From the NCBI GenBank assembly GCA_947425785.1, contig CANEAY010000014.1, positions 1 to 52,278 of the forward strand: a DNA stretch of 52,278 nt, given 5' to 3'. Both the position numbers and the translations under genes were made by a program. The DNA comes from an uncultured Pseudoflavonifractor sp. (GTDB taxonomy: Bacteria; Bacillota; Clostridia; Oscillospirales; Oscillospiraceae). The notes beneath the pieces were generated by a model that searched no databases, was not told where the DNA came from, and saw nothing but the letters and a program-made list of their open reading frames with translations. Numbering within the stretch: the stretch's first letter is position 1; each line of letters starts with the position of its first letter. Below are positions 43,693 to 52,257 of this stretch, in pieces.

Positions 43693-45924
43693 TTATCTGG
43701 CCGCGGCGGCGGCCACAGAGCTGAGGTTCAGGCGGTCGCCCTCGTACTTGTTTTTCCGCACCAGCAGGCAGATGAGCCCGGTCAGGCACAAAAGGGCGGC
43801 TACGGTGCCTACACCGAAGGAAACGGTACCAGTGAGGAGCCCTCCCAGCTGGTAGACCATGAGGGAGGACGCATAGGCAAAGGCGCACATATAGCCGATG
43901 GCGGCGGCCGTCCACTTGCCGTTGTTCATCTCCCGCTTGATGGCGCCCATGGCGGCGAAGCAGGGGGCGCACAGCAGGTTGAAGATCATAAAGGAATAGG
44001 CGGCAATGGGAGTAAGGGCCCCGGCGATCTGGGCGGCAAAGTCGCCGCCGGGGAAGAGGACGTGGAAGGTGGAGACCACATTCTCCTTGGCGATGAGGCC
44101 GGTGACGGTGCCCACGGTGGCCTGCCAGGTACCGAAGCCCAGAGGAGCGAAGAGAAAGGCCACGGCGGAGCCGATGACGGCCAGCAGAGAGGAATCGTTG
44201 TCCGAAACCAGGCCGAAGGCCCCGTTCTCAAAGCCGAAGCCCTGAAGGAACCAGAGAATGACGGAGGAGGCCAAGATGACAGTACCTGCCCGCTTGATGA
44301 AGCTCCAGCCCCGCTCCCAGGTGGTCCGGAGGACGTTGCCCAGGGCGGGCACGTGGTACTGGGGCAGCTCCATGACGAAGGGGGCGGGATCCCCAGCAAA
44401 GCCGCGGGTCTTCTTCAGGATGATGCCGGAGATGATGATGGCGGCAACGCCGATGAAGTAGGCGGAGGTGGCCACCCAGGTAGAGCCGCCGAAGAGGGCC
44501 CCGGCGAACATGGCGATAATGGGCATCTTGGCCCCGCAGGGGATGAAACAGGTGGTCATAATGGTCATGCGCCGATCCCGCTCATTTTCAATGGTGCGGG
44601 AGGCCATGACGCCGGGGACGCCGCAGCCGGTGCCCACCAGCATGGGGATGAAGCTCTTGCCGGAAAGGCCGAACTTGCGGAAGATGCGGTCCATGATAAA
44701 GGCGATGCGGGCCATGTAGCCCACGTCCTCCAGGATGGACAGCAGGAGGAACAACACCAGCATCTGGGGCACGAAGCCCAGCACCGCGCCCACACCGGCG
44801 ATGATGCCGTCCACGATGAGCCCGGTGAGCCAGTCGGCACATTCAATGCTCTCCAGCCAACCGCCCACGATAACAGGGATGCCGTCCTGCCAGCGACCGT
44901 AGTCGTTGGGATCGGGGCCCTCCTCGCCGAACTGCTCCGCCACCGCCAGGGACTGGGCGTAATTTTCCGCCGTCACGTCCACGGGCGTGGTCTCGCCGGA
45001 GTCGTCATCGTAGAAATAGACCACGCTCTCGCCGCCCTCGTAGGCCTCGATGATGGCTCCGGCCTCCTCAAAGGCGGCGGAGTCGTCCTCATAGCCGTCG
45101 CCCCCCGAGAGGAACCAGCCGTCGCCAAAGAGGCCGTCGTTAGCCCAGTCGGTGGCGGCAGTGCCGATGGATACCCCCCAGCCGCCCATGGCGATGGCGT
45201 AGACCAGGAACATCACCGCCACGAAGATGGGCAGGGCGGCTACCCGGTTGGTCACCACCCGGTCAATTTTGTCGGAGGTGGAAAGGGCGTGCTTTTCCGC
45301 CCTTTTCTTCACCGAGCGGGAGACCGCCCCGGAGATAAAGTCATAGCGGGCGGCGGCCAGGGCGCTCTCCATGTCATCCCCCTCCTCCAGAGCGGACTCG
45401 TCCACGGAAAAGGTGGGATACCCTTGAGGAGCAGGGCCTTGAGCGGCAGAAAGGACGGTGGAGATCAGTTCCTGTAGGCCGTCCCCCTTCAGGGCGGCAA
45501 TGGGCATGACCGGGCAGCCCAGGGCGGCACCCAGCTTGTCAAGGTCGATCTGATCCCCGTTCTTGCGCACCAGATCCATCATGTTTACCGCCACCACCAC
45601 GGGAAGGCCCAGCTCAATGAGCTGGGTGGTGAGGTAGAGGTTGCGCTCGATGTTGGTGCCGTCCACGATGTTCAGAATGGCGTCGGGCTTTTCATTGACC
45701 AGATAGCTCCGGGCCACCACCTCTTCCAAAGTGTAGGGGGACAGGGAGTAGATGCCGGGCAAGTCCTGGATGACCACGTCCTTCTGACCCTTGAGCCGTC
45801 CCTCCTTTTTCTCCACCGTCACGCCGGGCCAGTTGCCCACGTACTGGTTGGAGCCGGTGAGGGCGTTAAACAATGTGGTTTTGCCGCAGTTGGGATTGCC
45901 CGCCAGGGCGATTTTAATGTCCAT
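43693..45924 (-). CDS. feoB: ferrous iron transporter FeoB
   Basis: A 743-residue Fe(II) permease with a cytosolic N-terminal G domain (G1 GNPNCGKT 8-15, G3 DLPG, G4 NMMD) and a C-terminal polytopic membrane domain with two Gate motifs (around MLVGTGCGVPGVMASRTIEN and the later CFAAMGAIKREM). An acidic insert of about 130 residues (with YEDDSAAFEEAGAIIEAY) lies between the first and second helices of the membrane part. ATG 45924 follows GAGAGGAGAG. Third gene in feoA-feoA-feoB. Confidence 0.97.
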   Translation of the reverse strand: MDIKIALAGNPNCGKTTLFNALTGSNQYVGNWPGVTVEKKEGRLKGQKDVVIQDLPGIYSLSPYTLEEVVARSYLVNEKPDAILNIVDGTNIERNLYLTTQLIELGLPVVVAVNMMDLVRKNGDQIDLDKLGAALGCPVMPIAALKGDGLQELISTVLSAAQGPAPQGYPTFSVDESALEEGDDMESALAAARYDFISGAVSRSVKKRAEKHALSTSDKIDRVVTNRVAALPIFVAVMFLVYAIAMGGWGVSIGTAATDWANDGLFGDGWFLSGGDGYEDDSAAFEEAGAIIEAYEGGESVVYFYDDDSGETTPVDVTAENYAQSLAVAEQFGEEGPDPNDYGRWQDGIPVIVGGWLESIECADWLTGLIVDGIIAGVGAVLGFVPQMLVLFLLLSILEDVGYMARIAFIMDRIFRKFGLSGKSFIPMLVGTGCGVPGVMASRTIENERDRRMTIMTTCFIPCGAKMPIIAMFAGALFGGSTWVATSAYFIGVAAIIISGIILKKTRGFAGDPAPFVMELPQYHVPALGNVLRTTWERGWSFIKRAGTVILASSVILWFLQGFGFENGAFGLVSDNDSSLLAVIGSAVAFLFAPLGFGTWQATVGTVTGLIAKENVVSTFHVLFPGGDFAAQIAGALTPIAAYSFMIFNLLCAPCFAAMGAIKREMNNGKWTAAAIGYMCAFAYASSLMVYQLGGLLTGTVSFGVGTVAALLCLTGLICLLVRKNKYEGDRLNLSSVAAAAAR

Positions 45925-45943
45925 GGGTGTTCTCTCCTCTCAA

Positions 45944-45957
45944 TTAGCATCCACTAA
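45944..45957. promoter_or_regulatory. TTAGC-N4-ACTAA element before feoB
   Basis: TTAGCATCCACTAA lies between the second feoA and feoB. Same half-sites as the two palindromes at the operon promoter; DtxR-family binding is inferred. Confidence 0.4.
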
Positions 45958-45987
45958 CTCTTGGCTAAAAAATTTGTCATAAGGCTG

Positions 45988-46230
45988 TCACGTTTCTATT
46001 TCCACCATTTCGGCGTCCGCCTTCCGAATGGAAAGCTCGTAGCCCCGGACGTTCAGCTCCATGGGATCCCCCAGGGGAGCCACCTTGCGGACGAAAATTT
46101 CCACACCCTTGGTAATGCCCATGTCCATGATGCGGCGCTTCACCGCTCCCTCTCCGTGGAGCCGGGCTGCGGTGACGGTCTCGCCCACTTTGGCGTCTTT
46201 CAGAGTTTTCATGCTGCTCTCTCCTCTCAT
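45988..46230 (-). CDS. feoA: FeoA family protein (second copy)
   Basis: An 80-residue SH3-like FeoA protein: MRGESSMKTLKDAKVGETVTA starts it, with RIMDMGITKGVEIFVRKVAPLGDPMELNVRGYELSIRKADAEMVEIE, the family core. ATG 46230 overlaps the preceding FeoA stop by four bases. FeoA proteins stimulate FeoB, probably through its G domain. An internal ATG at 46212 is an alternative start. Confidence 0.95.
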   Translation of the reverse strand: MRGESSMKTLKDAKVGETVTAARLHGEGAVKRRIMDMGITKGVEIFVRKVAPLGDPMELNVRGYELSIRKADAEMVEIET

Positions 46231-46439
46231 GCGATCAAAATACGGTTTGCCATGGTTTTATCCAGAGCCACCCGGCTGTCCTTCACCTGCAGGATGAGGC
46301 CCCCGGACAGCGCGCTGACCACCGTCACCGTGCTGTCCGCCACGAAGCCAAGCTCCGCCAGGTGCTGCCGGACATCGTCCCTGCCGGTGATCTTTCGGAT
46401 GACCACGGTCTCTCCCGGCTTTGCCATGGATATGGGCAT
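46227..46439 (-). CDS. feoA: FeoA family protein (first copy)
   Basis: A 70-residue FeoA-like protein: MPISMAKPGETVVIRKITGR, then LAELGFVADSTVTVVSALSGGLILQVKDSRVALDKTMANRIL. ATG 46439 has GGAGGGAGG 7 bases upstream; the longer frame would start inside the operator region. It heads the operon. Two different FeoA proteins next to one FeoB is frequent in clostridia. Confidence 0.93.
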   Translation of the reverse strand: MPISMAKPGETVVIRKITGRDDVRQHLAELGFVADSTVTVVSALSGGLILQVKDSRVALDKTMANRILIA

Positions 46440-46461
46440 CAAAAGACCTCCCTCCTTCCTA

Positions 46462-46487
46462 CTCCTGTTAGCCGTTGCTAACAGGAG
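46462..46487. promoter_or_regulatory. perfect palindrome in the feo leader
   Basis: CTCCTGTTAGC, CGTT, GCTAACAGGAG: 11-bp arms. TTAGC...GCTAA core, consistent with a DtxR/IdeR-type iron regulator site or a leader hairpin. Confidence 0.6.
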
Positions 46488-46499
46488 GGGCAAAAACGA

Positions 46500-46519
46500 G
46501 GGTTAGCTATAACTAACCC
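46500..46519. promoter_or_regulatory. GGGTTAG...CTAACCC palindrome near the feo start site
   Basis: 7-bp arms around six bases, just downstream of the -10 box; matches the other TTAG/CTAA sites. A repressor here would block transcription. Confidence 0.6.
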
Positions 46520-46532
46520 ATTGAATATTCAT

Positions 46533-46561
46533 AGTTTACCTCTGCTAACTGAATTTGTCAA
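46533..46561 (-). promoter_or_regulatory. sigma-A promoter of the feo operon
   Basis: Minus strand TTGACA (46556-46561), 17-base spacer, TAAACT (46533-46538). A further degenerate TTAGC half-site lies inside the spacer. Confidence 0.75.
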
Positions 46562-46568
46562 GCCCCTT

Positions 46569-46605
46569 TTTACAAAAAATACAGGGGAGAGCGAAAGCTC
46601 TCCCC
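46569..46605 (-). terminator. intrinsic terminator after murE
   Basis: GGGGAGAGC/GCTCTCCCC with a tetraloop; T6 follows on the minus strand. Confidence 0.85.
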
Positions 46606-46657
46606 CGCAAGGAGTTGAACGGTTATGCAAGGCGTTTTCCGCCCCTTGGCGGCGGCC

Positions 46658-48160
46658 TTATCCCCCCAGGGGCAGGCCCAGATATTTCCGGGCCAGCATT
46701 CCGTCAGGGACGCAGGGCTCGGGGCCGTTTTTCCGCTTCTGCTCCATCTCGCTGCCCTTGCCCGCCAGCACCACCACAGCACCCTTGGGGGCGGTCTCAA
46801 TGGCGGCCTGAATGGCCCTCTCCCGGTCGGGAATGACAGTCCAGGTCTTGCCGAAGGGGGCGATATAAGTCCCGATCTCGGCACAGATGTCTTCCACCTC
46901 TTCGGGGCCGGGGTCGTCCTCGGTGAGGAGGATGGCGTCGGCGTACTGCCCCGCCGCCTTGCCCATGCCCTCCCGGCGATCCAGGCCCTTGCCCCCGGTA
47001 CAGCCGAAGAGGAGGGTGATGGGGGCGCCGGGGTAATCAGCCCGGACAGAGCGGAGCAGGGCCTCCAGGGCCATGCCGTTGTGGGCGTAGTCTACGATGA
47101 CGGTCTTGCCTTGGTTGGCGTAGGTCTCCATGCGGCCGGGCACATGGGCCTGGGCGAGCCCCTCCCGGATGGCCCGGAGGGGCGCCCCCGCCATGGCGCA
47201 GACCGAGATGGCGCACAGGGCGTTGGAGACGTTGAAGTTCCCCGTCAGAGGGAGGGTAAAGGTCTCGTCGGTTCCGTCAAGGGAGAGGGTGAAGGTCATG
47301 CCCTCCCCTGTCCGGGCCAGGTCACGGACAGAGGTCAGAGAGTAGGTGCTCACCGGGCCGTGGGGGCCGGCGGCGGCCAGGATCTCTTCGGCCCGGTCAC
47401 TGTCCAGGTTCACCACGGCACTTTTGGCCTGGTCAAAGATCATCAGTTTGGACTGGAAATAGTCCTCCGGGGTGGGGTGCTCCTTGGGGCTGATATGATC
47501 CTCCCCGATGTTGAGGAAGGCGGCTACCGCCAGCTCCACCCCGGTCATACGGCCGTATTTCAACGCCTGGCTGGAGCACTCCATCACCACATAGCCGCAG
47601 CCGGCGTTGGCGGCGTTCCACAGGTGGCGCTGGAGGTCTAAAGGCTCCGGGGTGGTGAGGGTGGCGGGACGGCGCTGGACGCCGTCGTCGGTGACGATGG
47701 TGGAGAGAAGCCCCGCAGGGTGAAGGCCCTCCCGCTCCCGCCAGCAGTCCAGGATGGACTTGATGAAATAAGCGGTGGTGGTCTTCCCCTTGGTGCCGGT
47801 GATGCCGATGACCTGCACCGCCCCGGAGGGGTGGCCCCAGGCGGCGTCGGCCAGCAGGCCCATGGCGGCCCTCACGTCGGTGACCCGGATGCAGGGGGCG
47901 GGGACGCTGTCGTAGGCGGTCTCGCTCACATAGGCAAAGGCCCCCCGGCCCACGGCCTGGGAGAGGTACTCCTCCTTAAAGGCGGCTCCCTTGCAGATGA
48001 AAAGACTCCCGGGCACAGCGGAGCGGGAGTCGCAGGTCACAGCCTCCACCGGCCGGGTGAGGTCGGCGGACAGGGGTCTATTCCCGGCCAAGAGGCCGTT
48101 TTTCAGCAGCAGCTGGTAGTAATCCCCCAGGGGGAGGCGGGGCCGATCTAAAACGCTCAT
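46658..48160 (-). CDS. murE: MurE-type UDP-MurNAc-tripeptide synthetase
   Basis: A 500-residue Mur ligase. N-terminal domain with TCDSRSAVPGSLFICKGAAF; central ATPase with GITGTKGKTTT; DYAHNGMALEALL in the C-terminal domain. It should add the third residue to UDP-MurNAc-L-Ala-D-Glu. The specificity motif at about residue 410 reads DDPGPE, not the DNPR of diaminopimelate enzymes, so the amino acid is uncertain. ATG 48160 follows GGAAGGGG and overlaps the stop of the XRE regulator gene. Confidence 0.9.
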   Translation of the reverse strand: MSVLDRPRLPLGDYYQLLLKNGLLAGNRPLSADLTRPVEAVTCDSRSAVPGSLFICKGAAFKEEYLSQAVGRGAFAYVSETAYDSVPAPCIRVTDVRAAMGLLADAAWGHPSGAVQVIGITGTKGKTTTAYFIKSILDCWREREGLHPAGLLSTIVTDDGVQRRPATLTTPEPLDLQRHLWNAANAGCGYVVMECSSQALKYGRMTGVELAVAAFLNIGEDHISPKEHPTPEDYFQSKLMIFDQAKSAVVNLDSDRAEEILAAAGPHGPVSTYSLTSVRDLARTGEGMTFTLSLDGTDETFTLPLTGNFNVSNALCAISVCAMAGAPLRAIREGLAQAHVPGRMETYANQGKTVIVDYAHNGMALEALLRSVRADYPGAPITLLFGCTGGKGLDRREGMGKAAGQYADAILLTEDDPGPEEVEDICAEIGTYIAPFGKTWTVIPDRERAIQAAIETAPKGAVVVLAGKGSEMEQKRKNGPEPCVPDGMLARKYLGLPLGG

Positions 48161-48867
48161 TTTTTCCCCTTCCAACGTTTTTCCAGGTTGAAATTGATGC
48201 GCTCGTCTGTGTTGTGGATGAGCTGGAGGAAGGACTGGTGGGCCTGGGGGAAGGCATCCTTCAAGGCGTCGTTATTCATGGGGGGGAAGGCCTCCTTCCC
48301 CTTCTCCTTGGCCAGCTCCGCCAGGGCGCCCACATAGTCGGCCTCAGAGTAGAGCATATCGGCGGTGGCACCGCCGGCAATGAAGTCCCCGGGCTTTACG
48401 GCGAAGAAGTCCTCGGTAGCCCCGCCGGCCCGGCACAGGTGCCGGAAGAGCTTATAAATGACAGCGGAGAAGTGGTCGGAGGCAGCTTGGATGGCGTTTC
48501 GGTTCCCCGCCTTGCCCAGCAGGTCGAAGAGCACCCCCACAGAGTTCACCACCAGCTTCTTATTCAGAGTGGCGGCGATGCTCCCCCGCATGACGTTGTC
48601 CTTCTCGGCGGAGGCGTCGTAGAGCTCCTCGGCGCCGATGGTGGTGCCGTCCCTCGTCAGGGCCCGGCCCAGCAGGAAGTCGGCGGACACCCGGTAGTAG
48701 TCGCAGGCCCGGCGGACAAAGGCCAGGCCCGGCTCCCGCACGCCGTTTTCATAGTGGCTGAGCAGGGCTTGGCTGATGCCCAGCTCCTTGGCGGCGGCGC
48801 GCTGGCTCACGCCCTTCTCCTTGCGCAGCAGGGACAGAGAGCGGGAAAAATCGTTGTTGGCTTCCAT
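48157..48867 (-). CDS. XRE-family regulator with C-terminal domain of unknown function
   Basis: A 236-residue protein. HTH about 8-62 (LSLLRKEKGVSQRAAAKELGISQALLSHYENGVREPG), then a helical domain (about 85-235) that I do not recognise, with no metal or catalytic motif visible. ATG 48867 has GGAG 8 bases before. Its stop overlaps the murE start, so it is coupled to murE and may tune peptidoglycan precursor synthesis; that is inference. Confidence 0.88.
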   Translation of the reverse strand: MEANNDFSRSLSLLRKEKGVSQRAAAKELGISQALLSHYENGVREPGLAFVRRACDYYRVSADFLLGRALTRDGTTIGAEELYDASAEKDNVMRGSIAATLNKKLVVNSVGVLFDLLGKAGNRNAIQAASDHFSAVIYKLFRHLCRAGGATEDFFAVKPGDFIAGGATADMLYSEADYVGALAELAKEKGKEAFPPMNNDALKDAFPQAHQSFLQLIHNTDERINFNLEKRWKGKK

Positions 48868-48937
48868 ATCACACACTCCAAATCGGTCATCAAGATGCAA
48901 AAGCTTTTTGTTAAGGCGCTGAAAAACAGCAAGTTAT

Positions 48938-48966
48938 AGTATAACCACGAAAATACCATTTGTAAA
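48938..48966 (-). promoter_or_regulatory. sigma-A promoter of XRE-murE
   Basis: Minus strand TTTACA (48961-48966), 17-base spacer, TATACT (48938-48943). Confidence 0.75.
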
Positions 48967-48997
48967 GGAAATTTTTTTGAAAAAAGAAGAATTCACA

Positions 48998-49026
48998 TTG
49001 AGTTTTCCCCATGCCGGGAGTATAAT
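48998..49026 (+). promoter_or_regulatory. sigma-A promoter of pta
   Basis: TTGAGT (48998-49003), 17-base spacer, TATAAT (49021-49026). Confidence 0.8.
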
Positions 49027-49037
49027 ATTGGCAAACA

Positions 49038-49049
49038 CCCCAAATGGGG
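49038..49049. promoter_or_regulatory. CCCCAAATGGGG palindrome at the pta start site
   Basis: A perfect 12-base palindrome, 11 bases downstream of the -10 box, identical to the core found at cinA. Candidate operator. Confidence 0.5.
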
Positions 49050-49081
49050 ACAAAAAGGAAGAATACAGGAGGAAAAAAGCA

Positions 49082-50062
49082 ATGTTCGGATTTGGCACTA
49101 TGATCGAAAAGCTCAAGAAGGCCCCCAAGACCATCGTCTTTACCGAGGGCACCGACCCCCGCATCCTGGAGGCCGCCGGCCGCCTGCTGGCGGGCACCTG
49201 GCTCGCTCCCATCCTGGTGGGCGAGGAGGACGAGGTCATGGCCGCCGCGGAGAAGGCCGGCTTCAACATCCGGGGCGCCCGCATCATCAGCCCCAAGACC
49301 TATGAGCGCATGGACGAGATGGTGGAGAAAATGGTGGAGCTGCGCAAGGGCAAGATGACCGCTGATGAGTGCCGGGAGATGCTCCAGAAGGCCAACTACT
49401 TTGGCACCATGCTGGTGGTGATGAAGGAGGCTGACTGCCTGCTGGGCGGCGCGACTTACTCCACTGCCGACACTGTCCGCCCCGCCCTCCAGCTCATCAA
49501 GACCAAGCCGGGCAACAAGATCGTCTCCTCCTGCTTCATTATGGTGCGCGACCACGCCACCGGCGACCGTGAGGTGCTGGCCATGGGTGACTGCGCCATC
49601 AATATCGACCCCTCCGAGGACGAGCTGGTGGAGATCGCCGTGGAGACCGCCGAGTGCGCCCGCCACTTCGGCGTGGAGCCCAAGGTGGCCTTCCTGAGCT
49701 ATTCCACCAAGGGCTCCGGCAAGGGCGAGTCGGTGGATAAGGTGCACAACGCCTGCGAGAAGGCCAAGGCCGCCATGATGGGCATTCCCGTGGACGGCGA
49801 GATGCAGTTCGACGCCGCCGTCAACCCCACCGTGGGCCAGTTGAAGTTCCCCGGCTCCCCTGTGGCGGGCTATGCCAACACCTTCATCTTCCCTGATATC
49901 AACGCCGGCAACATCGGCTACAAGATCGCCCAGCGCCTGGGCGGCTTTGACGCCTACGGCCCCATCCTGCTGGGCCTCAACGCTCCGGTAAACGACCTCT
50001 CCCGGGGCTGCAACGCCCTGGAGGTCTACTCCATGGCCATCATCACCGCCGCGCTGAGCTGA
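49082..50062 (+). CDS. pta: phosphate acetyltransferase
   Basis: A 326-residue enzyme: acetyl-CoA + phosphate gives acetyl-phosphate + CoA. Features of the PTA/PTB family: FTEGTDPRILEAAGRLL at the start, GGATYSTADTVRPALQLIKT, SYSTKGSGKGESVDKV and FPDINAGNIGYKIAQRLGG near the end. ATG 49082 has AGGAGG 11 bases upstream. It continues the PFOR pathway toward acetate and ATP; ackA is not adjacent. Followed by a strong terminator. Confidence 0.97.
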   Translation: MFGFGTMIEKLKKAPKTIVFTEGTDPRILEAAGRLLAGTWLAPILVGEEDEVMAAAEKAGFNIRGARIISPKTYERMDEMVEKMVELRKGKMTADECREMLQKANYFGTMLVVMKEADCLLGGATYSTADTVRPALQLIKTKPGNKIVSSCFIMVRDHATGDREVLAMGDCAINIDPSEDELVEIAVETAECARHFGVEPKVAFLSYSTKGSGKGESVDKVHNACEKAKAAMMGIPVDGEMQFDAAVNPTVGQLKFPGSPVAGYANTFIFPDINAGNIGYKIAQRLGGFDAYGPILLGLNAPVNDLSRGCNALEVYSMAIITAALS

Positions 50063-50091
50063 AGAAGGCCGCCATAAAATTAGCTGCAGCA

Positions 50092-50127
50092 AAAAACAGG
50101 CTGACCCTTTCAGGGTCAGCCTGTTTT
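50092..50127 (+). terminator. intrinsic terminator after pta
   Basis: AAAAACAGGCTGACCC/GGGTCAGCCTGTTTTT, five-base loop. Confidence 0.92.
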
Positions 50128-50196
50128 TACGCCCATAAAAGAGTGCTTTATGGGACTGAAGCAGTGAGAAAATGAAAGAGAGAAAAAAGGATCATC

Positions 50197-50225
50197 TTGT
50201 TGCGGAGGAAAGCAGATGTTATGAT
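50197..50225 (+). promoter_or_regulatory. possible sigma-A promoter of the coiled-coil/nuclease module
   Basis: TTGTTG (50197-50202), 17-base spacer, TATGAT (50220-50225). If used, it requires the GTG 50259 start of the next gene. Confidence 0.5.
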
Positions 50226-50258
50226 GGTAAAAATGTAATTTTTGAAGGGGGATTTTCT

Positions 50259-51275
50259 GTGGAGGAGTTTACGAGATCGGAGATCAACTCAAAAGAGCGG
50301 CAGCTTCAAGCTGTAAATAAAAAGGTTTCTGCCTGCGTGGGAAAAGAAGCAGAGATGAATGTCCGGCTCAACCAGCTTCGCAGAAGTGGCAAACCCACGG
50401 CACAGACCCAGAGAGAGCTTTCAGAACTTGAGAAGAAATTATCCGAGATCCTTCGAGAGCATGAAGGCTATGAACGGGAGCGGGAGCGTCTTTCCCGCGA
50501 TTTAGAGCGTCTGCGCCAAAGCGCCGCCTTTGAAGAAAGCCTTCACAGAGAGGAAGAAAAGAGAAAGCAGGTGCAGAAACAGAGAAGGGATGAGCTTTCT
50601 CGTATTGTAACTTTTTCTGCTGGGGCCGCTGTGGGCGCAGTATCTCATAGCAAGAGAGATCAGCCGCAGAAAAGGCAGAAGTCAAGCAGAGGAGGCTGTT
50701 TTGGCGCAGTTGGGAAGTGGCTCGTCCTTTTTGTCTTCTTTGGAGCTTTGCTAAATACAATTACGTCTCGAGACCCTCTGCGATACAGAGAGACAAAGGC
50801 GTTGCGATCTACACAGGTACCAGAGATCGCCAGGCAGGAACTTGGGCTGTCACAGTGGATAGGGCTGGCGGTCGAAGACATATCTGCCCAATACGGAGAA
50901 GACTTTTTGGCAGATGGAATAAACGGCGGAACCTATTTCTATTATGAAGATGATGACGCTTGTCCATACAATTTTTACTATGATGGAAAGTCTGAAAAGC
51001 CAGAGCCTGGAGACCGCATTTATGGAGTTGCCACTTGGGGCGAAGGAATTTGTGTTGTAGATGGGATCCGGATCGGAGAAAATATACAGCAAATAGAAGA
51101 AAAACTTGGGTATTCATTGGCGCCGGAGGTGGGCGAAGGAAGTGACTTTTATCCCTTTTTAGAAGAGAGCATCCAGGAGGGCGAAATTCACTACTATCTT
51201 CTTTTTGGGCCGGAAAGCAAAAACCTTGTCCGTGCGACAGCGATAGAAAAAAGAGAGGAGAGCAATAATGAATGA
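50259..51275 (+). CDS. coiled-coil membrane protein of unknown function
   Basis: A 338-residue protein (from GTG 50259). Residues about 9-116 are strongly charged coiled coil (SELEKKLSEILREHEGYERE is typical), one membrane helix follows at about 147-166 (FGAVGKWLVLFVFFGALL), then an outer or second domain of about 170 residues with YYEDDDACPYNFYYDGK and GIRIGENIQQIEEKLGYSL, which I do not recognise. GGGGG about 8 bases before GTG favours this start; ATG 50172 in frame would add 29 residues but spans the promoter. AT-rich compared with the left-hand genes. Its stop overlaps the nuclease gene. Confidence 0.75.
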   Translation: MEEFTRSEINSKERQLQAVNKKVSACVGKEAEMNVRLNQLRRSGKPTAQTQRELSELEKKLSEILREHEGYERERERLSRDLERLRQSAAFEESLHREEEKRKQVQKQRRDELSRIVTFSAGAAVGAVSHSKRDQPQKRQKSSRGGCFGAVGKWLVLFVFFGALLNTITSRDPLRYRETKALRSTQVPEIARQELGLSQWIGLAVEDISAQYGEDFLADGINGGTYFYYEDDDACPYNFYYDGKSEKPEPGDRIYGVATWGEGICVVDGIRIGENIQQIEEKLGYSLAPEVGEGSDFYPFLEESIQEGEIHYYLLFGPESKNLVRATAIEKREESNNE

Positions 51276-52257
51276 GGAAAAAGCCTTAATGGATTTTCTG
51301 CTTGACATTCAATGCTTATTTCCTTTGACAGAATGGAACAGAAAGTTTAATTTGTTTGATGTGTTGAAGATCTCGACGATGGAGATCCGGCACAGCAATC
51401 TACTGGCCTGGCTTCTTACTCCAAATGAAAACCATGGGTTGGGAAACAGTGTGCTGCAGCGCTTGCTCCAAAAAACAACCGAACGGCCTGGGACGAAATG
51501 GGGAAATACATTTAAAGCGCCATTAATTGATCTAGATAGTTTTGTGATTTTTAGAGAGTATAAGCACATTGATATTCTGGCTGTTTCCAAAAAGGAAAAA
51601 TTTTTGCTCTGCATTGAAAATAAGGTTTTTTCCAAGGAACACGACCACCAGCTAAGCCGATATTACTCTCTGCTTGAAAATGAATATCATGGCTATATGA
51701 AGGTGTTTGTCTATTTAACTCCTTATGGCGATTTGCCGGAGGAAGAGGAGATGCAGAAAAACTGGCAGACGCTGAACTATCAAGAAGTCATGGAAATAAT
51801 TACATCCGTGCTGGAAAAACGGACTTTAGCTCCCGATGTAAAAATGGTAATTGATCATTATATGGACGCTGTGAGGAGACAGATTATGGGTGATATGAAA
51901 CTGGAGGAGCTCTGCAGAGAGATCTATGCAAAGCATAAAAATGCATTAGACTTGATTTTTGAATATCGAAATGACACTGCGGCGCAGACTGCGGAAATAA
52001 TCAGAACGTGGTGCGAACAAAAGGCGAATGCAGGAGAGATCATTTTTAGAAAAGATGCCGCGACAAAAGGAGAAATTCCCTTCACTACCGAAGCGATGAA
52101 CAAAAAACTGCCGCCGTTTACGGAACAGGAAAGTTATTGGGGAGATAAAAGTATGTACCGTTATGCTTTTATCAGCCGGGATAATGGGCAAACTCTCTCG
52201 CTGAAATTATTTGTAAACAGAAAAAAAGTACAGTTTACAAGGGACTACACAGGGTAG
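51268..52257 (+). CDS. PD-(D/E)XK nuclease-family protein
   Basis: A 329-residue protein with the layout of PD-(D/E)XK proteins of the PDDEXK_4 type. N-terminal EIRHSNLLAWLLTPNENHGLG (about 39-59) precedes the core: Asp102 (HIDILAV), Glu117 and Lys119 (CIENKV) and the HQLSRYY helix (about 127-133). This is the metal-binding set of a DNA or RNA endonuclease. The C-terminal half (from about 200) is unrecognised. It overlaps the upstream gene by 8 bases. Such nucleases are frequent in defence or mobile loci; whether this is one is unproven. Confidence 0.85.
   Translation: MNEEKALMDFLLDIQCLFPLTEWNRKFNLFDVLKISTMEIRHSNLLAWLLTPNENHGLGNSVLQRLLQKTTERPGTKWGNTFKAPLIDLDSFVIFREYKHIDILAVSKKEKFLLCIENKVFSKEHDHQLSRYYSLLENEYHGYMKVFVYLTPYGDLPEEEEMQKNWQTLNYQEVMEIITSVLEKRTLAPDVKMVIDHYMDAVRRQIMGDMKLEELCREIYAKHKNALDLIFEYRNDTAAQTAEIIRTWCEQKANAGEIIFRKDAATKGEIPFTTEAMNKKLPPFTEQESYWGDKSMYRYAFISRDNGQTLSLKLFVNRKKVQFTRDYTG

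Noticed and set aside
48977-49081. N-terminal extension of pta
   Set aside because: It would span the promoter; ATG 49082 has AGGAGG and matches the family start.
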